From the NCBI RefSeq assembly GCF_002100115.1, contig NZ_ANBM01000004.1, positions 186,001 to 250,000 of the forward strand: 64,000 nucleotides of DNA, written 5' to 3'. Shown piece after piece: positions 8,586 to 17,562 of this stretch (positions are counted from its first letter, which is position 1; each line of letters opens with the position of its first letter). Source of the DNA: Anaerovibrio sp. JC8 (GTDB taxonomy: Bacteria; Bacillota; Negativicutes; Selenomonadales; Selenomonadaceae). A program made the position numbers and the translations under genes. The notes below the pieces were generated by a model. The model saw only the letters and a list, made by a program, of their open reading frames with translations, was not told the origin of the DNA and did no database searches.

Positions 8586-11390
8586 TCACCTCCCCTGCTC
8601 ATCCTCCAAAATCCATTCCCGTTCCTGTACATAAACCTTGTATTTCTTAATACCCATTTTTTCAAGTTGCTCCGAAATAGCCTTATAGTGAATACTACAT
8701 ATGATTAAGTGACGTTGACTTTCTGGCATATCCAAAAGTTTCTCGGGCTCAATGATTTCAACACCCTTGCGGGTAGTTCCCCACTTCTTTTCATCATTGT
8801 CCACAATAAAAGCAGGAGGATACGCCCTTCCATACTTCTTCATGTAATCCTCAAACATAAAGCCACCACCAAAAAGCACCACAGTCTTTCCTTCTGCGCC
8901 ATCAAAAAGCTTCCAGAAAATATCCCGATAGCGTACATAAGACACCTCAGGATTAAAAATACCAAGGTGATGAGGTTTACGCTTGGACATAGGTGGTAAC
9001 TTCATAAAATCACGACCTGCTGTCAGCTGCAGGCATTTTTCATATTCTTTTGGAGCTCTTACCAACAATGAACCAAAAGTCAGCTTTAAGCCTTCACCAA
9101 AAAAATCTTTTTCAAATATTCCCGGCGTAGTACCGTTGGTAAAAATCGCCAAATAATTCGAACCATCTTTCAAATCACTATGCAACACTGCCTGCAGTCT
9201 TCTGCATAGCCAACTGTGCGGCATAATTTTAGCAGCTAATGAATGCAATGTCCGCAGCCCATAAGGGATGTATTGACGTGATTCACCATAAATCTTGGCA
9301 TAAAGCAGACTTTGCCATAAATGTATACGCCCTGCCTTCTTCTTGACCTTTTTCCTGTCAGAAGAACAATAATCCAAAGGCATAATATCCATCCAAATGC
9401 CCAGATGGCCGTCATGGCCAAAATCATCCCGTCCTATGCCTGTGGTATCATCATTTCTGAGCCGGACATAGCCCCCATAAAAGGTGTCAGGATCATTCTC
9501 CATAGTCTGGAGGAAATAAGGTGCTGGGAAAGCATGCCCCAATTCCAAAAGCCTATCATAATCCTCGCGAGGCATTACCACATCCACATCGTCATCCCAA
9601 GGAATAAACCCACCATGGCGCACAGCCCCCAACAATGTTCCAAAGAACACGTAATAGGTTAGTCCATGCGCCTGGCAGAACTCTTGAAATGCCCCTAAAA
9701 TTCCATACTGTACCTGCCATATTTTCTTCATCTTGTCCGAAACAATATACTCGGGGCTATATTCTTCATCCAATCCCAAAATTAAGCTATTGCGTCGCAT
9801 CTGCGCGGCATCCACCTGCATCCATCTATAAAAATGCTTATAAATATTATGCTGACGCACCTCTGGCAAAAAAACTTTGTTTTCCTCTTCAACAAACGCC
9901 TGCCACATCTTATCAGTGATGCTATACCGATTCATCAATTCACGGCGAGGAATATACTCTTCACTTTCTGGCGTAAATGCATATGTGTAGTGAATAGCCC
10001 TAAAAATAACATACTTGGCCGGATAATTTTCCCGTACATACTCCTGATCAAAAAACAGAATACCATTTTCCCCATAAAAAGAATTTAGGGGTATTAATTC
10101 CAAGCTGGCTTTTTCGAGGATAGGCTCCCATGGTTCAGCCGGTAATTCCTTACAAGCAACCATGGCACATTCTTCTATGTTCACGGTATCTGATGATTGC
10201 AGTATATACTGCCACAAATCATCAAAAATTCTGAGAAATAGTTCCGATTTGCTCCGTACAACATCCTTAAGAAAAATCGACAACATAGGCGCACTTATTC
10301 GCTGCATTTCTATCTGCCCATTTTGCCATTTCCCAGATAATACGGGTATCCCACGTTCCTTTAGATAAGTAGTTTTTTCAATTAAGCTCTGAGCATATGG
10401 CTCCCCCTGAGGAAAAAGGGGCTTCTTTGCTGCTTTACCATCAGAATACAGAACCGTGGCAAAGGCCTTGTCCCTTCCCCTATCGGTAGAAAGCGCAGCA
10501 TAAACAATCTTTGAAAGTGCGTCCCTCTCATTAGCCAGTTCCAACAAAAACGAATTGGCAAAGAAAGGAAAGACTTCACCTTTTACAATATCACTGTACA
10601 GCTTGCTTTCATCTACCACAAGTGTACTGTTATCCAGGTGATAAACCATAAGCCGTTCATTGAGATTGTCCTCCGGCAAGTGTTCATCCGTATATATAAG
10701 CTGGGGTAAATGCCAGTCTGGCAATGGATAATAACACTTTATGCCAGACACTCCGGCATCTTCGGCCAGCTCCAGTAGTTCCTGTCTCGAAAAAGACTGT
10801 CTTCCACTTCTCTGCCAAATACGATTGATACCAGCAAATGGCCGATCAGCATTTCTATCTTTTTCGCCACAAAAATACCTAAGGCCCAACCTGTTATCCA
10901 CTGCTATAAACAGCTTGCCTTCAGGATTTAAATGTTGCAATAAAAGCTTTATTACAGCACTAGGACCAGAAAGCTTGCCACCAGATAATACGAAATCCTG
11001 CTCTACCTGCTCTAAACCACCGGCAAGCACTATATAGTCATATTTCTCATCCAGCTCCCGTATATATTCCCGCCAATCTTTTTCCACCACAGTAAGTCCT
11101 GTGGTACCTTTGCAACGAAGCCTTATTCCCTCGGCCCTAACATAACTTTCCTCTACTGCTACGACTTTCTGACATTTCCTGCAAAAAAGCTCCGTCAAAG
11201 CACCGAACTCTGCTCCCAATTCCAAAAGCTTACCTTCAGAAGAAAAATCATACCATCCTAATAAGCCTTGACGATAATCTGCCAGTTGCTCGAAAACCTC
11301 AAAACGATGATCCCGTTCCAGAACAGAATCATAGTCACCATAGTTTTCGTCTTTTATATACTCCAATATATCCTTATCCACACAATCCAT
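8586..11390 (-). CDS. Methyltransferase-LicD phosphotransferase-Rossmann fusion
   Basis: A 934-residue multidomain protein. Residues about 45-230 look like a SAM-dependent methyltransferase (KLLELGAEFGALTELF, then VVAVEES). The middle 230-550 is a long region with no motif I recognise. Residues about 555-820 are a LicD/FKRP-type domain (FFGTLLGAVRHGGFIPWDDDVDVVM, with the DDDxD acidic cluster near 599-603). Residues about 834-925 are a Rossmann-like tail (KTVVLFGGGFMFEDY, FIVDNDEKKWG). LicD proteins transfer a phospho-alcohol from a CDP carrier onto a sugar, so the partner is likely the cytidylyltransferase encoded just downstream; the genes nearly touch. Predicted cytoplasmic; no membrane segment seen. 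The ligand transferred is unknown. Confidence 0.85.
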   Translation of the reverse strand: MDCVDKDILEYIKDENYGDYDSVLERDHRFEVFEQLADYRQGLLGWYDFSSEGKLLELGAEFGALTELFCRKCQKVVAVEESYVRAEGIRLRCKGTTGLTVVEKDWREYIRELDEKYDYIVLAGGLEQVEQDFVLSGGKLSGPSAVIKLLLQHLNPEGKLFIAVDNRLGLRYFCGEKDRNADRPFAGINRIWQRSGRQSFSRQELLELAEDAGVSGIKCYYPLPDWHLPQLIYTDEHLPEDNLNERLMVYHLDNSTLVVDESKLYSDIVKGEVFPFFANSFLLELANERDALSKIVYAALSTDRGRDKAFATVLYSDGKAAKKPLFPQGEPYAQSLIEKTTYLKERGIPVLSGKWQNGQIEMQRISAPMLSIFLKDVVRSKSELFLRIFDDLWQYILQSSDTVNIEECAMVACKELPAEPWEPILEKASLELIPLNSFYGENGILFFDQEYVRENYPAKYVIFRAIHYTYAFTPESEEYIPRRELMNRYSITDKMWQAFVEEENKVFLPEVRQHNIYKHFYRWMQVDAAQMRRNSLILGLDEEYSPEYIVSDKMKKIWQVQYGILGAFQEFCQAHGLTYYVFFGTLLGAVRHGGFIPWDDDVDVVMPREDYDRLLELGHAFPAPYFLQTMENDPDTFYGGYVRLRNDDTTGIGRDDFGHDGHLGIWMDIMPLDYCSSDRKKVKKKAGRIHLWQSLLYAKIYGESRQYIPYGLRTLHSLAAKIMPHSWLCRRLQAVLHSDLKDGSNYLAIFTNGTTPGIFEKDFFGEGLKLTFGSLLVRAPKEYEKCLQLTAGRDFMKLPPMSKRKPHHLGIFNPEVSYVRYRDIFWKLFDGAEGKTVVLFGGGFMFEDYMKKYGRAYPPAFIVDNDEKKWGTTRKGVEIIEPEKLLDMPESQRHLIICSIHYKAISEQLEKMGIKKYKVYVQEREWILEDEQGR

Positions 11391-11446
11391 ATTTCTGTCC
11401 TCTTTAACATTGCAGATTATCTTTCATAGTTACGTATCCCTAAAAG

Positions 11447-13750
11447 TTATAATCTCCATTTTCCAAAATACATTATCTTATCCTCAGAGATACCAATTTT
11501 TAGCATTTCGTCTTTGACTTCACCAGCTATCCATGGATTATACACAGCAATCCATACCACATCAAAGTGATACTCTGTCAAGTTATCAATAGTTCCCGTA
11601 ACTGGCTGGCCTTCTTCCCTAAACTGCTTATAGTTTTTATCCAGCCAGCCTACAATCTCACACCCCATTTTTGTAGCTGCACTATAAATTCTGTGTCCCA
11701 GTACACCTGCACCATATATTACATATTTTTCACCGACAGCTCTGAATGGGAACCCCCGAAAAGCGGCATAAATATCCTCTGGCGGCAGTAGGTCTTTTCC
11801 CCAAATCTGCTTATACCTTTTTATGATTTTTCCACGATTTCTTTGGTACCATGCTATCTTGTTATTCTCCCAGGTATCGCAACGCAATAAGGAATAGTGT
11901 ATATCAGAGCCCTTGTATTGCGAATAATCTGGGTTTAAAAGAAATAGATTTCTTATATCCTTATCCGTCAATATAGGAGCAAATTTTTTAATTTTATCTG
12001 AATACCCGGTATCTTCAAATGGCATATCAGCAAAAAAATCCAGCACATTTTTATCAGGTGTTTCACCTACATCATCTAGATAAAAATATGACATCTTGGC
12101 CGACGGTACCAAACTATACTGGCTATAACAATCCATATATGATTTGGAAAACTCACCCACAGCAGATAAATACTTATCGTACCCATAATTAGTTAATATA
12201 TCCTTCTCTTTTTGGTCATTAACTGTTACAGGAATAATCCGTTCAATTTCCCCACTGTAAGCAACAGTCTGCCCATGCAGAGCCCGACAAAGCAGCTCTA
12301 ACAACATACTATGGGACAATATCTTGGGCTGAAAATTATAATATTGGGCCTTGCCCTCTATACCATCACCAAACAAATTATAATAGAAAATCTTGACTGG
12401 TTTTTCGTATGTATCATGAATAATATCCACCATACATTCAGAGGTGAAACCAGTCCCTACCAATTCCACAAAGGCAAAATCATCCTTGGCAAAACCAATC
12501 TCCTGGCAAAGATAGTCCAGAGCCAGCTTGCGTTTCTCACTATGCTGCTTTTTCAGGAATTCACGAAACTCAGACTGCTGAGCTAAATAAAGTCCTAACC
12601 AGTTAAATGTCTCCGTATACAGCAAGTGCTCCGTATCCGGCCAATGCTCGGGAAGAAACGGTTTCATTTTATCTATCGATATTTCCAGGACATCAGCTAT
12701 ATCGGCAATTTTTCTGGCCTTGGAAGCAACCCATGGTCTGGTTATATTCAACAGCCTCTTTAGCTGTGCTTCACTTCCATCATAACCAGCCATACGCCAG
12801 GTACGGCGTGAACCATAAACATAATGAGTTTCAATAGGTAAATCCCATTTTTTTATTATTTCATCTGCAATTTGCTTCAGAACAAATCCATCTCTGGCGA
12901 TAAAATATAACCTATGCACACCCATTTCCTGACTTCGCCTAATCACCCAATTTACATAAGGAAAAAGTATGGCTCCACCTACAGATACTCCCACAACAGA
13001 CGGATTACTCCAATCTTTGTGCTTCAAGCGAAGATTTTTGGCCGTACCGATTGCCAACTGGGCAGCTGAATCATACGCCGCTTGCTCTAAATACCGTTTT
13101 TCTACTCCCCATAAGGCCGAAAAATGGTACTGTTTGGCCTGAATCCCAAGCCATTCAGGCACCTTTACATCTGCTGACTCCTCATCCCCCACATGCCGCC
13201 ATTCACTATATGCAACCTGCTCTTTTCTCCTGATCAGCTCGTATAAGCTGCCAGAACTCTTGCATTTCCGCCAAATCGAAGAAACATATATGGGAATATC
13301 AGCAAAAACGCTGTCAGCATTATTCAGCATATTCCGAACTATAGCCTCATCTAAATACGTGTCGGCTATAAGGATAACCCTATTGCCTTCTTCCACCAGT
13401 TTCTTTATATTGGCAATATTTTCCTCAACGCCAACTACATTCTGTAGCTCAATTTCCTTTTCCAGGGCCATTAATTGTTCTATAGCAATCTCATTAAACT
13501 CACCGGTGGTGGCCATGGCCTTGTATATTTCCGGCAGGGTCACTTCCTCAACATTGACACCGCTGCGATAATTGCGTGCCAAGGACTCCGCCCCAACCCG
13601 CAAATCATAAAACCTGTTGCGGATTTCGGCAGATATGCCATGATATTTTTCCTCATTTTGCAAACGATGCTGCATAATGGCAAATATACCCGCTGGTGTT
13701 GCGGTTCGCCTGGTAATCAATGTATCAAAAATATCAAAACTGTATAGCAT
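11447..13750 (-). CDS. COG5610-type HAD hydrolase with C-terminal Rossmann module
   Basis: The first about 230 residues are a HAD domain (MLYSFDIFDTLITRR with the nucleophile pair D6/D9, VILIADTYLDE, and HVGDEESADV), clearly paralogous to the HAD part of the 7-8.6 kb fusion: both share FD.FDTL.TR..ATP.GIFA. Residues about 240-660 are the long second region typical of COG5610 proteins (VGVSVGGAILFPYVNWVIRR, LYFIARDGFVLKQIAD), of unknown role. Residues about 675-767 are a Rossmann module (KYVIYGAGVLGHRIY, IVGWLDKNYKQF). COG5610 genes typically sit in capsule and O-antigen loci. The ORF extends 12 codons upstream but AGGGTG precedes the ATG at 13750. It follows the transketolase pair by 43 bases. 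Confidence 0.83.
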   Translation of the reverse strand: MLYSFDIFDTLITRRTATPAGIFAIMQHRLQNEEKYHGISAEIRNRFYDLRVGAESLARNYRSGVNVEEVTLPEIYKAMATTGEFNEIAIEQLMALEKEIELQNVVGVEENIANIKKLVEEGNRVILIADTYLDEAIVRNMLNNADSVFADIPIYVSSIWRKCKSSGSLYELIRRKEQVAYSEWRHVGDEESADVKVPEWLGIQAKQYHFSALWGVEKRYLEQAAYDSAAQLAIGTAKNLRLKHKDWSNPSVVGVSVGGAILFPYVNWVIRRSQEMGVHRLYFIARDGFVLKQIADEIIKKWDLPIETHYVYGSRRTWRMAGYDGSEAQLKRLLNITRPWVASKARKIADIADVLEISIDKMKPFLPEHWPDTEHLLYTETFNWLGLYLAQQSEFREFLKKQHSEKRKLALDYLCQEIGFAKDDFAFVELVGTGFTSECMVDIIHDTYEKPVKIFYYNLFGDGIEGKAQYYNFQPKILSHSMLLELLCRALHGQTVAYSGEIERIIPVTVNDQKEKDILTNYGYDKYLSAVGEFSKSYMDCYSQYSLVPSAKMSYFYLDDVGETPDKNVLDFFADMPFEDTGYSDKIKKFAPILTDKDIRNLFLLNPDYSQYKGSDIHYSLLRCDTWENNKIAWYQRNRGKIIKRYKQIWGKDLLPPEDIYAAFRGFPFRAVGEKYVIYGAGVLGHRIYSAATKMGCEIVGWLDKNYKQFREEGQPVTGTIDNLTEYHFDVVWIAVYNPWIAGEVKDEMLKIGISEDKIMYFGKWRL

Positions 13751-13793
13751 ATAGTACACCCTGCCTCGTGATTTACTCCATCCCAAGAAATTC

Positions 13794-14765
13794 TCATCCC
13801 AGTTGATTGAAGTAATCCTTTATTCTCTCAAAAATCTTCTGCGCCGAAAGACCATTTTCTTCCAGCATCCACTCATACTCTCCAGCTTTTCCATAGGCAT
13901 CCGGCAGCCCCAGGAATATCTGTGGTGGAGACTGTTTCAATGCTGCCTTATATTCAGCAATAGCGCTGCCCAGTCCACCTACAATATTATGCTCCTCCAA
14001 TGAAACCCACAGCTTGGTAGTCTTTGCATAGGCTTCCAGCACTTCACCATCCAGTGGCTTAATAGTATGTATATTTACCACTGCGGTGCTTATTCCCACC
14101 TCGTCCAAAAGCTTGGCCGCCTTCAGTCCATTAGCGGCAATAGTGCCAGTAGTAAAAATAACTATATCCGTTCCTTCTTTTAAATTAACTGCCTTCCCCA
14201 ACTGAAAATCATAGTCTTCTTTATATATCATCGGTGTATTCACCTTGCCGGTTAAACGGATATACATAGGCTGGTCCGATTCAGCTGCGGCCTCGGCCAC
14301 CTTCACTGCCTCAAAGGCATCGACTGGTGATACTACAACCAGATTTGGTATAACCCGCATCAGGGCTATATCTTCAAAACAGAAGTGGGAGTTGCCAAGA
14401 TGCCCATTTACAATACCGGCCCGAGCTCCCACCAGCTTCACCGGCAATTTCATATAGCCCATGTTTACCCGCACCTGCTCACAGCTGCGCATGGTAATGA
14501 AATTGGCAAATGTAGCGGCAAATGTTTTGAAACCTGTTTTAGCAAGTCCTGCGGCTATGTTCACCATATTTTGCTCAGCAATACCAACATTATAAAACTG
14601 ATTTGGACATTCCCGCATAAACTTGCCTATACCGCTGGATTGAGCCAAATCAGCGGCCAATACGGCAAAATCATCCCTTTCAGCTGCCAGTTCAGCCAGG
14701 CGGGCAAAAAAGGACCCTTGGGGCCCCAACATGGAATAGGTGCGTAATATTTTCCGATCAACCAT
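13794..14765 (-). CDS. Transketolase, C-terminal subunit (split enzyme)
   Basis: The pyrimidine-binding and C-terminal domains of a TPP-dependent transketolase, encoded apart from the cofactor-binding half. Visible blocks: NVGIAEQNMVNIAAGLAKTG (the conserved Glu that activates TPP), GHLGNSHFCFEDIALMR, and the C-terminal domain with VSLEEHNIVGGLGSAIAE. The length of 323 residues fits split transketolases and 1-deoxyxylulose-synthase-like C-subunits. Start: GTG at 14768 and ATG at 14765 are both possible after GGAGGTG; ATG is chosen. It overlaps the stop of the N-subunit gene. Being last in the LuxC/LuxE/KASIII operon suggests a dedicated ketol transfer in that pathway, not central metabolism. 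Confidence 0.9.
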   Translation of the reverse strand: MVDRKILRTYSMLGPQGSFFARLAELAAERDDFAVLAADLAQSSGIGKFMRECPNQFYNVGIAEQNMVNIAAGLAKTGFKTFAATFANFITMRSCEQVRVNMGYMKLPVKLVGARAGIVNGHLGNSHFCFEDIALMRVIPNLVVVSPVDAFEAVKVAEAAAESDQPMYIRLTGKVNTPMIYKEDYDFQLGKAVNLKEGTDIVIFTTGTIAANGLKAAKLLDEVGISTAVVNIHTIKPLDGEVLEAYAKTTKLWVSLEEHNIVGGLGSAIAEYKAALKQSPPQIFLGLPDAYGKAGEYEWMLEENGLSAQKIFERIKDYFNQLG

Positions 14766-15607
14766 CACTCGGACACCTCCTGTCCCAGCTCCTGCATAGC
14801 TTCCTTGTATTGCTTTTCCGAAAGAGCACTATGATGCCACTCCGGCTTATTTTCCATAAAGCTGATACCTTTTCCCTTTATAGTATTTGCTATCACAGCC
14901 TTAGGCCTGCCATTTTTCAATGCCATAATCTCAGAAAAGGTTTCGCAAATTTTTTCTGTATCATGACCATCAATTTCCCGTACATCAAAGCCAAAGCTGC
15001 AAAATTTATCCCCTAAATCCAACAAATCCATAATATCCTTGGTCGTGCCATCACTCTGAATGGAATTTTTATCCACAATAACAATCAAGGAATCCAGTCC
15101 AAAGGACGCGGCCGCCATAGCCCCTTCCCATACAGACCCTTCATCACATTCACCATCGCCCATCAGGACAAAAACATGGTTATCATAACCCTTTCGGCGA
15201 TACCCCAAAGCAATGCCAATACCAGTTCCTATTCCCATCCCCAGGCTGCCAGTGGAAAGCTCAATTCCTCTAGCATCATTCATTACAGGATGTCCCGGTA
15301 GTTCAGAACCATCAGCCTCGAATCCCCGTAAATCTTCCATTGGAAAGTATCCGGCACAGGCCAAAGCCACATAAAATGACACAGCCGCATGCCCCTTGCT
15401 TAAGAGAAACACATCTCTTTGCTCCTTGGCTGGATTATTGGCATCTTTGTCCATAATTCCACCATATAAGCAGGCCAGAAGCTCAATACAGGAAAGTGCC
15501 CCACCAAAGTGAGCCCCTTTTCGTCCAGCACTATATCCTGTCTTTATTGTCTCAATGCGCATTTTTTCCGCAAGGGAGTTGATTTTATCCAAATTTACGA
15601 TTGCCAA
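14765..15607 (-). CDS. Transketolase, N-terminal (TPP-binding) subunit
   Basis: The thiamine-diphosphate-binding half of the split transketolase. The TPP signature GDGECDEGSVWEGAM...VDKN is present, as are AGRKGAHFGGALSCIELL, LSKGHAAVSFY and GTGIGIALGYRRKG. With the downstream gene it would move a two-carbon ketol unit from a ketose donor to an aldehyde acceptor. The frame overlaps the end of the upstream dehydrogenase gene; no ATG has a ribosome site, but a TTG at 15607 follows GGGGGGA by six bases, so it is chosen (start uncertain by up to seven codons). Its operon partner LuxC makes aldehydes, which suggests an acyl aldehyde as acceptor (inference). Confidence 0.88.
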   Translation of the reverse strand: MAIVNLDKINSLAEKMRIETIKTGYSAGRKGAHFGGALSCIELLACLYGGIMDKDANNPAKEQRDVFLLSKGHAAVSFYVALACAGYFPMEDLRGFEADGSELPGHPVMNDARGIELSTGSLGMGIGTGIGIALGYRRKGYDNHVFVLMGDGECDEGSVWEGAMAAASFGLDSLIVIVDKNSIQSDGTTKDIMDLLDLGDKFCSFGFDVREIDGHDTEKICETFSEIMALKNGRPKAVIANTIKGKGISFMENKPEWHHSALSEKQYKEAMQELGQEVSE

Positions 15608-16355
15608 TCTTAATCCCCCCATCCACACGAATTACTTGGCCGGTAATATAGCTGGACATATCCGAAGCCAAAAAAACTACCGTATTGGCCACCTCTTCCG
15701 GCTTGCCCCACCGGGCCAAAGCCGAATGAGCAATTAGATCCTTGCCCAAAGATTCATCCATAGCCTTTCCCATCTCTGTTTCAATGATCCCCGGAGCAAT
15801 GGCATTTACCCTAATACCATTATTGCCAAATTCTCTTGCCAAAGTTTTGGTTGCTCCCACCATGGCGGCCTTGCTGCTGACATATTCCAGCTGTCCTGGC
15901 GCACCATCCAATCCAGACATTGATGCTATCTGCACAATACTGCCCCCGTGTTCATTTCTCTGCATTAAGCGGGAAACATACTGCACCAGCCGCATCTGAG
16001 CAAAAAAATTAACTTCAAAGAGATTTCTCATATTATCAATGGGAGTCATCTGAAACAATGTATTTTCTGAAAGAGCTCCGGCATTATTGACCAGAACATC
16101 AATAGGACAATGGGCTTTACGGATGTCAGTCACAGCCTTTTTTACCCCAGCCTCATCGCAAATATCAAACACAACAGGTCTAATTTCCACCGAATACTCA
16201 TTGGCAAGAGACTCAAACTCTTGCGCCAGTGTTTCAGTCAAATTTCGTACACAGGCAAATACATTAGCCCCATTTTGGGCAAAGGCCGTCAAAATGGCCT
16301 TGCCAATACCACGGCTGCAACCGGTTATAACAGCATTTTTCCCTTTTAGCAACAC
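15585..16355 (-). CDS. Short-chain dehydrogenase/reductase (FabG-like)
   Basis: A 256-residue classical SDR: cofactor motif TGCSRGIGKA, NNAG at about 110, catalytic Ser (IASMSG), and YVSSK with the Tyr-Lys pair, ending YITGQVIRVDGG. It most resembles 3-oxoacyl-ACP reductases (FabG), using NAD(P)H. The start is a GTG after GAGGG. It lies directly between LuxC and the transketolase genes, so it may reduce the keto group of an intermediate handled by them. Substrate not deducible. Confidence 0.88.
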   Translation of the reverse strand: MLLKGKNAVITGCSRGIGKAILTAFAQNGANVFACVRNLTETLAQEFESLANEYSVEIRPVVFDICDEAGVKKAVTDIRKAHCPIDVLVNNAGALSENTLFQMTPIDNMRNLFEVNFFAQMRLVQYVSRLMQRNEHGGSIVQIASMSGLDGAPGQLEYVSSKAAMVGATKTLAREFGNNGIRVNAIAPGIIETEMGKAMDESLGKDLIAHSALARWGKPEEVANTVVFLASDMSSYITGQVIRVDGGIKIGNRKFG

Positions 16356-16362
16356 GGTTCCC

Positions 16363-17562
16363 TCACCTCACATCCACTATTCTCGTCATCTCTTCAACAA
16401 TATTGTAGCCATCCCAAATAACATCCAAGTCCAAGGCCTTGCCGATTGGCACCAAACGATCAATCCCCAGCCAACCATTCTCCAACACCATACTGGCCAA
16501 AGCTTTAGGATCAATACCATAATAAGTCACAGTTTGCATTTTTCCCTTCATTATAGGACCCAATTCTTTTAAATCTTTCACATCATACTCATAAAACAGG
16601 CCAAAGCTTCCCCTAAGTTCTGTCAAATCATAAGAAATATTTTTTAGAGGCACACGATAGAGCAAATTATCTTCGGACACAAGATTGCCAGTCTGTTCAA
16701 ATCTTACTGCATTGCTGCAAAACAGTGAATACTTGCTGGTAGCTTTAATAGGTGGAAAATCATATCGACCTTCAGCCAGCTTTTTTACCGCCAGCCAAAA
16801 ACGTTCCTTGCCACCTTCGAGTTTTTTCTCATCCCCCTGCCACAATATCAGTTGAGGTGACGAGCAGGCATTCTGATCCATCAAAAAAGTATCATTATAA
16901 AAGTCCTGGGCCAGGCGCTGCACAATCTGTTCTTCAGCGTCTGCAACAGCATCAGCGTTCAACAGGGCCACAGAATAACGATCAGCAAAGGTTAATTCCA
17001 CCGCCCGGGGTGGCAAGGGATATTCTCTGATATTACGAATGGTCTCATCTCCACCCCAAATCAGTCGAACCTGGCACTGGGACGAAAATTCCTTTGTCCA
17101 TATACTCTCCCTGGGATAACGCACAATAGCCGTCATTGAGCGAATAACCTGATATTCCTCCCTTGCAAGTATCCGATCCAACACAGCACACAGCAGCTTT
17201 ATCTGGGGATAATCCTTGCTGGCTACCCGCACAATATTGGCATTCCCAGCCAATAACCCAAACATATAGGAAAATATAAACTGCACCGGAATATTGGATG
17301 GTGTTATGTGAAAAGCCAATCCACGGCCTATGCGCAAAGTTTCCTGACCCAAGCTGGATTTAAGCCGCTTAATATTTCCTTTACGGGTCCAAAAGCCCAC
17401 GGCAACAATATCCGGATAAGCCTTGCAATCCCCATCATGTAAAATTTCCGCGGAAAAATCATCCAAAAAGCGGCACACTATATCACTATATGGTGGCAAT
17501 GGCTTAACTTCATGAATTTCCTCTCCTGCCAAATAGATCAACTCACTGCCCATAGGTATCAC
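16363..17562 (-). CDS. LuxC-like acyl-thioester reductase
   Basis: A 399-residue protein of the LuxC (acyl-CoA/acyl-protein reductase) family, a branch of the aldehyde-dehydrogenase fold. LuxC reduces an activated acyl group to the aldehyde with NADPH. The nucleophile block is present: LMDQNACSSPQ with Cys233. Nucleotide-binding blocks GRGLAFHITPSNIPVQ and LLAGNANIVRVASK are clear. It overlaps the LuxE-like gene by 20 bases; start GTG 17562 (GGGGG upstream) or ATG 17553. No luciferase genes (luxAB) are nearby, so the aldehyde is not for light but presumably an intermediate for a glycan substituent. The following genes (SDR, transketolase) could use it. Confidence 0.9.
   Translation of the reverse strand: MIPMGSELIYLAGEEIHEVKPLPPYSDIVCRFLDDFSAEILHDGDCKAYPDIVAVGFWTRKGNIKRLKSSLGQETLRIGRGLAFHITPSNIPVQFIFSYMFGLLAGNANIVRVASKDYPQIKLLCAVLDRILAREEYQVIRSMTAIVRYPRESIWTKEFSSQCQVRLIWGGDETIRNIREYPLPPRAVELTFADRYSVALLNADAVADAEEQIVQRLAQDFYNDTFLMDQNACSSPQLILWQGDEKKLEGGKERFWLAVKKLAEGRYDFPPIKATSKYSLFCSNAVRFEQTGNLVSEDNLLYRVPLKNISYDLTELRGSFGLFYEYDVKDLKELGPIMKGKMQTVTYYGIDPKALASMVLENGWLGIDRLVPIGKALDLDVIWDGYNIVEEMTRIVDVR

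Noticed and set aside
13794-15607. 1-deoxy-D-xylulose-5-phosphate synthase
   Set aside because: Two separate genes with transketolase-type blocks and lengths; DXS is a single chain of about 620 residues.
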